This document shows, piece by piece, positions 6,830 through 14,073 of a stretch of 20,150 nt of DNA (positions are counted from its first letter, which is position 1; the number at the start of each line of letters is the position of its first letter). The stretch is from a virus. Location: positions 1 to 20,150 of the IMG/VR virus record IMGVR_UViG_3300036785_001127. One strand, written 5' to 3'. The notes beneath the pieces are model-generated. The model worked only from the letters and a program-made list of their open reading frames with translations, was not told the DNA's origin and ran no database searches. Position numbers and translations under genes: made by a program.

Positions 6830-7825
6830 ATGCAATACAAACAAACCTCAGTCTCAGAAGTAACTCCAATGAACAATATAACCACGGGAAGCGTATCCGC
6901 GTCCCAACGAAAGGCAAGATATTTCCACACCATGAATGAATCCACTACGCCGGCCACTGAGCCGGTTCTTCCGTTTACTTCGCCACCCACTGCTCAGCCA
7001 GATGGCGCTAAAGCGACCGCACCTCCGAACCCTTTCGCGGAACGCGCCGCGGCTGAAGCGGGTGAACGCGCGAAAAAGCCTTCGCTACTGTCCACGGTGA
7101 TCTACAAGAAGCGCCGCAGACCTCTTTACGCTTCTCTCTATGGACCAGCCGGTATTGGAAAATCGACGTTCGGTAGCACTTTGCCGAAACCGCTGTTCTT
7201 ACAGACCGAAAGAGGATTGGATCAGATAACCGTCGCAAGACTGCCTCTATTGCGAAGTCTGAATGATTATAAAGCCCAGATTCAGTCCATTCTTCATGAA
7301 GAGCATTCTTACGAAACCATCGTAATCGACACTATCGATGGTCTTGATGTGCTGATTCAGGAGGAAGTCTGTAATGAAGGTAAATGCGAGGCGCTGGAAC
7401 AATACGGAGGTGGGTACGGTAAAGGGGTTTCGCGGATGCGAGAGATCTGGCTAAAAATCCTGGATCGTCTCACTGAAATGTCGGAGCGCTGGAATATCCT
7501 TCTGCTTGCACATGCACAAATTAAAACTGTTAGTGATCCGATGCTAGGAGTTCCTTACGATTTATGGAGAATGCGAGTAACTGAAAAATGTCAGGACGTG
7601 ATAAAGCAGAGCGTAGACCTGCTGCTTTTTGTTAATCTGGCGCGCACGGTAAGCAAGGATAGCCCTCGTTCACGCAAAGGTCGGGCGATTATTAGTGAAG
7701 ACCGAGAAATGTGGACGGCACCGGCTACTGGCGTGGAGGCAAAAAATCGTTTTTCACTTCCGTCCCCTATGGAATTTAGTTGGGAAGCATTAGAAAAGGG
7801 AATAAACGATTTTTATGAGCGTTGA
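6830..7825 (+). CDS. Sak4-like AAA (RecA-fold) recombination ATPase
   Basis: Up to 331 residues. A Walker A motif GPAGIGKST lies at residues 105-113, a Walker B strand TIVIDTIDG at 163-171, and ILLLAHAQIK near 223-232 fits the sensor strand of RecA-fold ATPases. This combination, beside an ssDNA-binding protein gene, is typical of the phage 'nucleotide-binding protein'/Sak4 group, which assist single-strand annealing and recombination-dependent replication. The first ~95 residues are poorly conserved in style (Pro/Ala-rich, then KKRRR). The start is uncertain: ATGs at 6830, 6869 and 6932 are all in frame. 6830 is given because an AGGA lies upstream in the hairpin loop, but 6869 is nearly as good. 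It is the first gene of a tight operon and overlaps the HNH gene by 11 bases. Confidence 0.82.
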   Translation: MQYKQTSVSEVTPMNNITTGSVSASQRKARYFHTMNESTTPATEPVLPFTSPPTAQPDGAKATAPPNPFAERAAAEAGERAKKPSLLSTVIYKKRRRPLYASLYGPAGIGKSTFGSTLPKPLFLQTERGLDQITVARLPLLRSLNDYKAQIQSILHEEHSYETIVIDTIDGLDVLIQEEVCNEGKCEALEQYGGGYGKGVSRMREIWLKILDRLTEMSERWNILLLAHAQIKTVSDPMLGVPYDLWRMRVTEKCQDVIKQSVDLLLFVNLARTVSKDSPRSRKGRAIISEDREMWTAPATGVEAKNRFSLPSPMEFSWEALEKGINDFYER

Positions 7826-8543
7826 GTCGCGTTGGAATAATCCGGAATGGGTACGCGAATACCGGAAGGAATACAGGCGATTAAATATCGATAGGGATAA
7901 GAAAAACGCTAGAAAGTGGCGTGCTATTCCTGCTAACCAAGAAAGGAGTAACGCGGCTGCTAGAAAGAGATGGACGGAAAATCCAGGAAAATATCGTGAG
8001 AATGGGCGGAAGCGTTACGCTAAAGATTTAGAGAAGTCTCGTGCTTACAAACGTGAGTGGATGCGAAAACAGAGAACTATTAACCGCGAGAAACATAATG
8101 AATACAGGCGAAAGTATCGGGCTGATAATCGAAAAAAAGTTATCGGAACCTACCAAAAATGGATAGAAAAGAATCGTGATAGAAGCAGAACTGCTCGGAA
8201 GAAATGGACTACATATCGATTGGAAAATGATCCGGCTTTTAAGGTTCTGTGCTATACGAGAAATCGGATTAACGAGGTCTTAAGAGGTGCCCGAAAGTGT
8301 AATAAAACTAAAACGTTGCTTGGAACTTCGGTTGACGAAGTTAAAAGACGCCTTCAATCGCAATTTCATAATGGTATGACCTGGGAGAATTACGGCGCAA
8401 ATGGCTGGCATATCGATCACATCATACCGTGCGTTTCATTCGATCTAACCGATCCCGAACAACAAAAACAATGTTTCCACTATACTAACCTTCAACCACT
8501 TTGGTGGTATGAAAATTTAAGCAAAGGAGCAAATCATGTCTAA
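7815..8543 (+). CDS. HNH endonuclease, free-standing homing type
   Basis: A 242-residue very basic protein. Residues about 10-135 are a low-complexity array of loosely repeated Arg/Lys/Tyr/Trp-rich units (EYRKEYRRLN, RKKWTTYR), probably a helical DNA-contacting region. The C-terminus carries the HNH core: GWHIDHIIP (197-205) with H199, D201 and H202, then FDLTDPEQQKQCFHYTNLQPLW with N225, and a late N234 before LSKG. This C-terminal pattern is common in phage HNH endonucleases that behave as homing enzymes. The gene is richer in A+T than the ssDNA-binding and nuclease genes to its right and sits between two genes that often adjoin, overlapping the first by 11 bases and the second by 8. Insertion as a selfish element is likely. 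Confidence 0.85.
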   Translation: MSVESRWNNPEWVREYRKEYRRLNIDRDKKNARKWRAIPANQERSNAAARKRWTENPGKYRENGRKRYAKDLEKSRAYKREWMRKQRTINREKHNEYRRKYRADNRKKVIGTYQKWIEKNRDRSRTARKKWTTYRLENDPAFKVLCYTRNRINEVLRGARKCNKTKTLLGTSVDEVKRRLQSQFHNGMTWENYGANGWHIDHIIPCVSFDLTDPEQQKQCFHYTNLQPLWWYENLSKGANHV

Positions 8544-9063
8544 GTACGTATATTCTGGAGAACCTGAGGAACGACCGGTTGGACCATTACCCGATGGCGA
8601 TTACGATTTTGTGCTGTTGCGTTGTGGTGAGCCCTACGAATCGAAAGCTGGCAACATTGTGGTGAGCGCGGAACTCGAGATCAAGCCTAGTGGGCGAACA
8701 GTCTTCTACAATCCGTGGGTTGGCACGGACAAAAACGGCGAAAAACGTGATGGGATTGCCGACTTCCTGCACGCCATCGGGCTTGTTCCGAAGATCGGCG
8801 AAGAACCGCGCTGGGATCAACTTGCCGGCGCGCGCGGCCGTTTACGATTAACGACGGAGATCGCCGGCGCCGGCAAATACCAGGGCCAACAGGTTAACAA
8901 GGTCCACTACCTGTACCGGCCGCACGCCGCTGTCGGGAATCAGGCGGGCACGGTGACGACCTATTCAGCGGATGAAGTTAAACAGGCGCATGAACGTGCC
9001 GAGAACGCCGCGCGCGGCACAGGCAGCATTCGCGGCAATGAACCTAAGGATATTCCGTTTTGA
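8536..9063 (+). CDS. Phage ssDNA-binding protein, DUF669-like
   Basis: A 175-residue protein starting at an ATG with a strong AAGGAG (8524-8529) six bases upstream. The pattern PLPDGDYDFVLLRCGEPYES, then SAELEI, FYNPWVGTD and GIADFLHAIGL followed by a beta-rich middle matches the DUF669-like single-strand DNA-binding proteins of phages. The C-terminus ends EPKDIPF, a short acidic-hydrophobic tail like that by which many SSB proteins recruit partners. It follows the Sak4-like ATPase (after the HNH gene) and precedes a nuclease, the usual recombination-module setting. It should coat and protect ssDNA and help the ATPase. Function is inferred from family resemblance. Confidence 0.78.
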   Translation: MSKYVYSGEPEERPVGPLPDGDYDFVLLRCGEPYESKAGNIVVSAELEIKPSGRTVFYNPWVGTDKNGEKRDGIADFLHAIGLVPKIGEEPRWDQLAGARGRLRLTTEIAGAGKYQGQQVNKVHYLYRPHAAVGNQAGTVTTYSADEVKQAHERAENAARGTGSIRGNEPKDIPF

Positions 9064-9067
9064 AGTT

Positions 9068-9331
9068 ATGAGTGAGACCACAGAAAAACTGAAAGTGTGG
9101 ATTTACCGGAATGCGCCGATGGCAGACTGGGCGGCGGCCGGTTTTGACCGGGAGTGGGTAAAGTGTGAAGACCTGAGTATTACGCAACTATACGGATTAG
9201 CGGCTGGGATTGTGCTTAGCAGTACTGATAAAGAGATGGTGGGTAAACGAACGGACGAACTGTGCGATCTAGGGTTAGATCGAAGAAAGTTAATGGGAGC
9301 ACTGGAGCAGATGGCTCAGCATCTAGAATGA
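9068..9331 (+). CDS. Conserved-looking small protein of unknown function
   Basis: An 87-residue protein whose ATG lies four bases after the SSB stop and whose stop overlaps the next start by ATGA. It is mixed alpha/beta in appearance: KLKVWIYRNAPMADWAAAGF, then a helical C-terminal half (LYGLAAGIVLSS ... LMGALEQMAQHLE). There is no membrane segment, Cys cluster or recognised motif. Its position inside the recombination operon between SSB and a nuclease suggests an accessory role, but nothing in the sequence names it. A longer in-frame upstream extension would overlap the SSB gene and is unlikely. Confidence 0.6.
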   Translation: MSETTEKLKVWIYRNAPMADWAAAGFDREWVKCEDLSITQLYGLAAGIVLSSTDKEMVGKRTDELCDLGLDRRKLMGALEQMAQHLE

Positions 9332-10461
9332 GCAGCACCGATGATCAACGCGAAGGGCTTCCCCATGCAGCGGACTGGAGTCGTTACGAGCTGTGCGCGG
9401 GCAGTCGGCAGCTCGAAATTGAAGCGCGTCGTCTCGGGCAGGTGGCGCATATATCGTCGCATTCGGCTCGCAGCGGAACCCGCATTCACACGTACCTCGC
9501 TGGCATCGCCGACGAGAACGGCAAGGAAATTACGCTCTCTGCAGAAGAACAGACAACCGCAGACTTCCTGCAAGATCGCGCGACTGAACAGGCTCGCCGT
9601 ATCTTTGGCGATACGCCTTATAAGCAGCTTGATGAAAAACGGGTTTGGCTGATCACCGGAGGCTATCGTGTTGCCAGCGGCCGGTTCGATCGCTGCCTGT
9701 ACACCAAAGAAGTCGCGCTGGTTCAGGATTTCAAGACTGGATTCGTGGAACCCGAGCCAGCGCAAACCAATGCGCAACTTAAGGTTTTAGCGGTGCTGAC
9801 GGCGCTCAGCCTGCCTTCGGTCAAGGAAGTCATCGTACAAATCGTTTCTGGGCCGTTCGGAGTGACCGAAGCCAGGTATGACTTGAGCGGGCTTTCAATG
9901 GCTTACAATGGCATTCTGGACACGCTGGAAGCCATCGGGGACGAACGCGCGCCGCTGGTTCCCGGGGTTGTTCAATGCCGGTATTGTCCAGCGATCCTGA
10001 TTTGCCAGGCAGTGAAAGACACAATCAAGCCGTTAGTTAGTTTGCAGGTGAGCGAATTGCCTTCGCAGGGCGAGCGCGCGGCGCGACTACTTGATGAAGT
10101 GGAATTGCTGCTCGTCCATCTCGAGGAAATCAAGGCCTTCTACAAGGGCCGTATGGCGCAGGATCCGAATTTGAAGATTCCCGGCTACGGCTTGGTGCCT
10201 GGTAACGAGGTGCGGACGATCAGCGATTGGCCGAAGGCGCGCGAGATTCTACGCAGGTACGTTCCGGACGCGGATCTGGAAGGGATTCCGACCTTGGCGC
10301 AGATCCAGCAGGCGTTGAAAAAAGTGTTAAAGCTTTCTTCGCCGAAAGCCGCCGCAGAAAAGCTGAACGAACTTCTCGGCGATTTGATCGAGTTGAAGCG
10401 GAACGCGCCAAGTTTCAAGCGGGTGAGCGGCGAGCCGTTACGCAAAACCCTCGAAGAATGA
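9328..10461 (+). CDS. PD-(D/E)XK exonuclease, Cas4/AddB-like with four-cysteine set
   Basis: A 377-residue protein starting at the ATGA overlap at 9328. The N-terminal ELCAGSRQLE and SARSGTRIHTYLAG are typical of phage RecB-family nucleases. The core has GRFDRC (D121), VQDFKTG (D134, K136) and Q150, fitting motifs II, III and QxxxY of the PD-(D/E)XK fold. C23 together with C217-x2-C220-x5-C226 (CRYCPAILIC) matches the spacing of the iron-sulphur-binding cysteines in AddB and Cas4. The C-terminal third is helical and charged (LARLLDEVE-like, LIELKRNAPSFK). It probably resects DNA ends to make ssDNA for the Sak4-like/SSB pair. Both neighbours are joined by ATGA overlaps. The Fe-S cluster is inferred from cysteine spacing only. 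Confidence 0.82.
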   Translation: MSSTDDQREGLPHAADWSRYELCAGSRQLEIEARRLGQVAHISSHSARSGTRIHTYLAGIADENGKEITLSAEEQTTADFLQDRATEQARRIFGDTPYKQLDEKRVWLITGGYRVASGRFDRCLYTKEVALVQDFKTGFVEPEPAQTNAQLKVLAVLTALSLPSVKEVIVQIVSGPFGVTEARYDLSGLSMAYNGILDTLEAIGDERAPLVPGVVQCRYCPAILICQAVKDTIKPLVSLQVSELPSQGERAARLLDEVELLLVHLEEIKAFYKGRMAQDPNLKIPGYGLVPGNEVRTISDWPKAREILRRYVPDADLEGIPTLAQIQQALKKVLKLSSPKAAAEKLNELLGDLIELKRNAPSFKRVSGEPLRKTLEE

Positions 10462-10661
10462 CGGAGGAAATCCGCAAAAAATTTAAACGTCTGAGCCTGT
10501 ACTATCTGCGGGTAGCAAACGATTTAGATAGAGACGCCTGGGCGGAATCACTAGCTGATCTATCGGAATTGAGCGGGTGCTGCCGCCGGCTCTGGCATGA
10601 AATTGCGCGGGAAAATGAAAAAAGAGAGAATGAAGGAAATGTTGCAGACAAAAATCATTGA
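10458..10661 (+). CDS. Small charged helical protein, unknown
   Basis: A 67-residue protein starting at the ATGA overlap with the nuclease gene (10458-10461). The sequence is strongly helical and charged (EEIRKKFKRLSLYYLRVAND ... WHEIARENEKRENEG) with a CC pair in SGCCRRLW. No family is recognised. A frame starting earlier (10227) would lie inside the nuclease gene and is rejected. Its end overlaps the next gene by about 30 bases, which is more than elsewhere in the operon, so one of the two starts may be misplaced. Confidence 0.5.
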   Translation: MTEEIRKKFKRLSLYYLRVANDLDRDAWAESLADLSELSGCCRRLWHEIARENEKRENEGNVADKNH

Positions 10662-10899
10662 ATCGTTAATCGAGCAATCGCGGTCGCTATTGGAAGATCA
10701 TTGGAGCGAAGCTGAACGCATGTTTGGGGCGCAGAAAATCAAGATCGGCATGGCGTTCAGCGTTGAGCGCGGACCCGCTGAATCGGCCTGTAAGGTATCC
10801 ATTTCCTTTGGGGCGCGCGTCAAGGATTCCAGCGAGGTATTGGTAAGCGATCAGCCGGAATTAGCGCTGAAGAAAATGACTGATGGGAATCCGGCCTAA
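10630..10899 (+). CDS. Small protein of unknown function
   Basis: An 89-residue protein if the ATG at 10630 is used. ATGs at 10597, 10615 and 10639 are also in frame. The purine run AGAGAG just upstream favours 10630, and an AAGGA favours 10639 only at very short spacing. The N-terminal half is a helix (IIESLIEQSRSLLEDHWSEA), the second half beta-like (KIKIGMAFSVERG, CKVSISFGARVKD). The pattern is consistent with a small two-domain nucleic-acid-module protein, but I recognise no family. It overlaps the VRR-NUC gene by 17 bases and lies between two nuclease genes. Confidence 0.5.
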   Translation: MKEMLQTKIIESLIEQSRSLLEDHWSEAERMFGAQKIKIGMAFSVERGPAESACKVSISFGARVKDSSEVLVSDQPELALKKMTDGNPA

Positions 10900-11281
10900 A
10901 CAGATCACCGAGGCAATGATCCGGCTCGCTAACGGCGAGCTTGGAAAGCTTCGCCCTTCGTCGACGGATACCGACGTCCTTGAGCGCGAAGAACAAGCGA
11001 AGCTGGCTGCGTGGCTCGGTGACCAGAAACGCGTCGGCCGGTTGCAGTACGATTGGTCGGCGACGCATCGTAAGGCGACGCGCCGTATCGGGATGCCGGA
11101 TTTCAGCGTGTGGGCGAATGGCTGCGCTCTTCTAGGTGAGATGAAACGGCGTGGGAGCAAGCTTCGCCCCGACCAGGCTGAGGTGCACGCGGAATTCCGG
11201 CGTAGCGGAACGCCGGTTCACGTCTGGCATAGCGCAGCTGAGGCGACCGGTTGCATTGAGGCATGGCTTCGGGGCATATGA
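10883..11281 (+). CDS. VRR-NUC domain nuclease
   Basis: A 132-residue protein with the small PD-(D/E)XK core of the VRR-NUC group: an N-terminal EREEQAKLAAWL (E36/E37), GMPDF (D73), LLGEMK (E86-x-K88), then LRPDQAEVHAEF with Q98 and a closing beta-alpha unit (VHVWHSAAEA). The length is usual for stand-alone phage VRR-NUC proteins, which are thought to cut branched or recombining DNA, such as Holliday-type junctions. It overlaps the upstream gene by 17 bases and the downstream gene by ATGA. It is the second PD-(D/E)XK-fold nuclease in the operon and could act as a resolvase beside the Cas4/AddB-like enzyme. The exact substrate is not known from the sequence. Confidence 0.85.
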   Translation: MGIRPKQITEAMIRLANGELGKLRPSSTDTDVLEREEQAKLAAWLGDQKRVGRLQYDWSATHRKATRRIGMPDFSVWANGCALLGEMKRRGSKLRPDQAEVHAEFRRSGTPVHVWHSAAEATGCIEAWLRGI

Positions 11282-11487
11282 ATACACACGGCGGCCGGCG
11301 GCTCGGCAGCGGGAGGAAAAAGAAACAGGGCTGGGGTGATAAATTTCTACGCTTGGAGGATCTGACCAAACAGATGCTTGCCGAAGCCGCGCGAGAGAGT
11401 CGCATGAGTCAAAGTGAGATCGTCAACAATCTTTTGGCAAAAGAGTTAAGAAAGTTCTTGAAAAGGCATAGGGATAGTCAAGGATAG
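11278..11487 (+). CDS. Small basic DNA-binding protein, ribbon-helix-helix-like
   Basis: A 69-residue protein starting at the ATGA overlap with the VRR-NUC gene, with GGGG three bases before the ATG. The N-terminus GGRRLGSGRKKK is the short basic leader seen on many small phage and plasmid DNA-binding proteins. Residues about 22-62 (KFLRLEDLTKQMLAEAARES then MSQSEIVNNLLAKEL) read as strand-helix-turn-helix, fitting a CopG/Arc-type fold. It may be a regulator of the replication operon. No operator was identified near it. Confidence 0.6.
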   Translation: MNTHGGRRLGSGRKKKQGWGDKFLRLEDLTKQMLAEAARESRMSQSEIVNNLLAKELRKFLKRHRDSQG

Positions 11488-11491
11488 TTTC

Positions 11492-11854
11492 ATGCTCCAA
11501 TTCACCGAGCGAGAGCTAAAATTGATTCGGCTGATGCTCGATTCAGCCGCAGCCCAAGGCGAGGTGGCCAACGCTTCGCGCATGCTCGTCGAGGCGTTAC
11601 GCGCGCGTGCGGTCAGCGCGCAGGATATTGAAGAATCGTTGAACAAGGCGGCTGTTCCCGAATACGGTCATTGGGCGCCGGATTATGGTTTATGTACGAT
11701 GCCGTGGGGAAAGCATAAGGGTCATCAGTTCAAAGATATCCCGCCTTCGTACTTTCGTTACGTGAAGAGCTGGATCGAGGATCCGCAGGGAGACCGGTTG
11801 CCGCGCATGGCGGCCCTTCTGAGCGACATTAAGGCCTGGCTGGCTCAAGCGTGA
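11492..11854 (+). CDS. DUF3820 domain protein
   Basis: A 120-residue protein with AAGGA (11480-11484) seven bases before the ATG. The N-terminal 60 residues are helical (LIRLMLDSAAAQGEVANASR). The C-terminal half carries the DUF3820 core MPWGKHKGHQFKDIPPSYFR (residues 70-89) followed by WIEDPQGD. DUF3820 modules are short and are found alone or attached to exonuclease-type proteins in phages and bacteria. The function is unsettled, and the family's 'quorum-sensing-regulated virulence factor' name should not be taken literally here. Its position between nuclease and primase genes supports a DNA-processing accessory role. Confidence 0.78.
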   Translation: MLQFTERELKLIRLMLDSAAAQGEVANASRMLVEALRARAVSAQDIEESLNKAAVPEYGHWAPDYGLCTMPWGKHKGHQFKDIPPSYFRYVKSWIEDPQGDRLPRMAALLSDIKAWLAQA

Positions 11855-11909
11855 GGCTTTTGGGTTAAAGCTCGCCAAACGCCAACGTAGAGCGTTTAAA
11901 GGCCATTCC

Positions 11910-12233
11910 ATGAGCACGGACGCATTGCGCCAAGCCCTCGAAGCATTGCCTATTCCCGTCTTGTGGCGCCGGCTAGGGCTTCCAGGCGACGTCCGCGGCA
12001 ATTGCACCGTGCGCAGTCCACTGCGAAACGACGACCGGACCCCGAGTTTCTCGATCTACGCAGACGGCCGGCGCTATATTGACCACTCAACAAAAGAAGG
12101 CGGCGACGGGTTCGACTTTTTCTGTGCGATCGCTAAGCTCGATAAACGTACAGCCTACCCCCAATTTCTCGAATTGGCTGGTGTCGGTTCCCGCCGGGGG
12201 AATCGGTGCAATCGGTGGGCGTACCGTCAATGA
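11910..12233 (+). CDS. Primase N-terminal (CHC2-like) module, separate short ORF
   Basis: A 107-residue protein with AAAGG (11898-11902) seven bases before the ATG. The core SPLRNDDRTPSFSIYADGRR, then YIDHSTKEGGDGFDFFCAI and a closing TAYPQFLELAGV is the zinc-ribbon-type N-terminal module of phage and plasmid primases. The usual Cys and His of the C-P-x-H motif are replaced (SPLR), so it may not bind zinc. The last ~20 residues (GSRRGNRCNRWAYRQ) look unrelated to a normal domain end. The TOPRIM-helicase begins 29 bases later in another frame, and in relatives I recall the two parts form one chain. The gap before this gene holds the 6-bp inverted repeat AAACGC/GCGTTT (11877-11897). Confidence 0.72.
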   Translation: MSTDALRQALEALPIPVLWRRLGLPGDVRGNCTVRSPLRNDDRTPSFSIYADGRRYIDHSTKEGGDGFDFFCAIAKLDKRTAYPQFLELAGVGSRRGNRCNRWAYRQ

Positions 12234-12261
12234 AAATAAAAAGTGTTTGGCAAAAAACAGG

Positions 12262-13929
12262 ATGTCTAATCAACCTTTTGTCTGGTTTGATTGTGTCGCG
12301 GATTTTCGTGAAACTGAAATTATTGGATTGGCCGCCGCGCGCGGATATCGGGTCGAATTCGTACGGTGGCTGCATCAACACGGTGAAGTCGGTCGCTATT
12401 ACGTACCTGGCACCAGTTGGTGCACGGCGTTACCGATTCGCGACGGCAATGGCGACGTGTTTCGATGCCATTGTCGAGGCGAGTCGAAGAAAATTTTCAA
12501 ATATGAACCTGCCGACCCGGATAAGAAATCGATTAGTGCGATGGTGTTAGGCGATCTTGTTTCGGCGCTTCGAGTCCATATTCACGAGAGCGAATGGGAC
12601 GCGCTCGCACAGATCAGCGCGCTCAGACTGGAGGACGAGATTTACCGCGGAGAGGCGTGCGTGATCGCGACGCGCGGCGCTGCGGACAGCAAGCGAATAA
12701 GCCCGGACGCAATATCGGTGGCTGGCGGAACGAATATTTATTTGTATCCGCAAAACGATACACCAGACCGATATGGTCGGGTTGCCAGTGAAGAGTGGTT
12801 AAGGGGTTGCGTGGATGAACTGGGCGGAGCCTATGTGGTGCGAATTCCCGCCGCGCACAAAGACCTCAACGATTGGATTCGAGCAGCTGATTTCACCACT
12901 GATCAGCTGGAATATGCCATTGACAACGCGCCGCTCGAGAAGCGCAAAGGGAAGTTTCCGGCGATCGTTACAGGCGATATTATTGAAGCAGTGCATCAGC
13001 CCTTGCCCGCTGAAGTGATCCGCGGAATTCTCGCGATCGGTGAAAAAGGGTCACTGGTTGGCGGGAGCAAAGCATACAAAACTTGGACGCTGCTGCATCA
13101 GGCTTTAGCAGTAGCCAGCGGAACGGACTGGTGGGGATTTTCTTGTCCGCAGAATAATTCGTTATTCTTAAATCTGGAGTTGCCTCCGCCATATTTTGAG
13201 AATCGGGTGCGCACGGTGGCTTTCGCCATGGGGATCAAAGTGCCTGCGAATTTTCATGTGTGGCATTTGCGAAGAGCGAAGTTGGGCGACCCGGAACGCT
13301 GGGGCGACTTTGTTGATGAGCTTGTGGTGCAGGCGTCGGCAATTGCCAATCCGTTTATAACCTCGGATCCGATTTACAAGCTCTTGGGCGGTCGCAACGA
13401 AAACGATGCCGGCGATGTGGGAAGTCTGCTCGAACAGATCGACGACCTCATCGAGGTGGCGAACGGCAGTAATTTTTTCGGGCAGCACACGACCAAGGGC
13501 AATCAGGCGGCTAAGGAAGCAATCGACCGGGCGGCCGGCAGCGGAGTGTTCGCGCGCGATCCGGACACGATATTCCCGATGACCGCGCACGAGAAACCGG
13601 GCGCATTCGTGATCGAGCCGATATTGCGAAATCACTCGCCGCTACCTCCTTTTGTGGTGGAATGGCAACCGCCGCTTTTCGTACGCAATCCGCTGCTTGA
13701 TCCCGGGGAGCTCAAGGGACCGAAAGTACGGACCGGCGGCAAATACGACATGCACATGCTGGCTTTCTGGCTGGGAGCTAAAAGACTCAGAAGTAAACAG
13801 TTTGCGGTATTGGTCGGCGATGAAACCGGGATGAGTAGAGCGACTTTTTACGAATTGCTCAAAAAAGCCGAAGCGGCGAGCTTAATTAAACGCGATCCCA
13901 CCGACAAAGATTACTGGATAAAGAAGTAA
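12262..13929 (+). CDS. TOPRIM primase-RepA-type helicase
   Basis: A 555-residue protein if ATG 12262 is used. The frame is open upstream to 12079, but that part overlaps the preceding gene. Residues about 8-80 (FVWFDCVADF ... GYRVEFVRWL) and 131-215 (CVIATRGAADS, VAGGTNIYLYPQND, KDLNDWIRA) form a TOPRIM-like primase region, with TRGA where classical TOPRIM has the catalytic Glu-Gly. The RecA-fold motor follows: Walker A GGSKAYKT (267-274), NLELP (304-308), SDPIYKLLGG with D369, and QHTTKGNQAAKEAIDRAAGSG (408-428). This matches the RepA-like hexameric helicase ATPases. The C-terminus (about 495-555, DETGMSRATFYELLKKAEAA) is a winged helix. It should unwind and possibly prime phage DNA. It ends just before the GTCCAG repeat element. 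Confidence 0.85.
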   Translation: MSNQPFVWFDCVADFRETEIIGLAAARGYRVEFVRWLHQHGEVGRYYVPGTSWCTALPIRDGNGDVFRCHCRGESKKIFKYEPADPDKKSISAMVLGDLVSALRVHIHESEWDALAQISALRLEDEIYRGEACVIATRGAADSKRISPDAISVAGGTNIYLYPQNDTPDRYGRVASEEWLRGCVDELGGAYVVRIPAAHKDLNDWIRAADFTTDQLEYAIDNAPLEKRKGKFPAIVTGDIIEAVHQPLPAEVIRGILAIGEKGSLVGGSKAYKTWTLLHQALAVASGTDWWGFSCPQNNSLFLNLELPPPYFENRVRTVAFAMGIKVPANFHVWHLRRAKLGDPERWGDFVDELVVQASAIANPFITSDPIYKLLGGRNENDAGDVGSLLEQIDDLIEVANGSNFFGQHTTKGNQAAKEAIDRAAGSGVFARDPDTIFPMTAHEKPGAFVIEPILRNHSPLPPFVVEWQPPLFVRNPLLDPGELKGPKVRTGGKYDMHMLAFWLGAKRLRSKQFAVLVGDETGMSRATFYELLKKAEAASLIKRDPTDKDYWIKK

Positions 13930-13963
13930 AACGAACGCAATTCAATGAAAGACAACGCAACCC

Positions 13964-14073
13964 GTCCAGTTAGTCCAGTCTAGCTTAAATCCGTCTGGAC
14001 AACCAGTCCAGTCCAGCGCTTTATGAAATAAAAGCGCGCTGGACTGTGGATTAAGACTGGTCGTCTAGTCCAG
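13964..14073. repeat. Cluster of GTCCAG/CTGGAC hexamers (iteron-like)
   Basis: GTCCAG occurs at 13964, 13973, 14006, 14011 and 14068, and its reverse complement CTGGAC at 13995 and 14039: seven copies in 110 bases, against well under one expected by chance. The element starts about 35 bases after the helicase stop and no credible gene covers it. Confidence 0.85.

Noticed and set aside
6673-6939. Plus-strand frame with a hydrophobic segment (VAVAFVNVFCYIF)
   Set aside because: It spans the candidate promoter and hairpin, overlaps the start of the Sak4-like gene in another frame, and has no ribosome-binding site.
10227-10457. Upstream extension of the small gene ending at 10661
   Set aside because: It lies inside the Cas4/AddB-like nuclease gene. 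The ATGA start at 10458 is better.
12206-12550. Frame around an ATG at 12230 that overlaps the primase stop by ATGA
   Set aside because: The overlap looks attractive, but the frame covers the conserved N-terminus of the helicase in another phase and its product has no family features.
13168-13635. Minus-strand open frame of 155 codons opposite the helicase
   Set aside because: It is antisense to conserved helicase motifs, with no recognisable domain.
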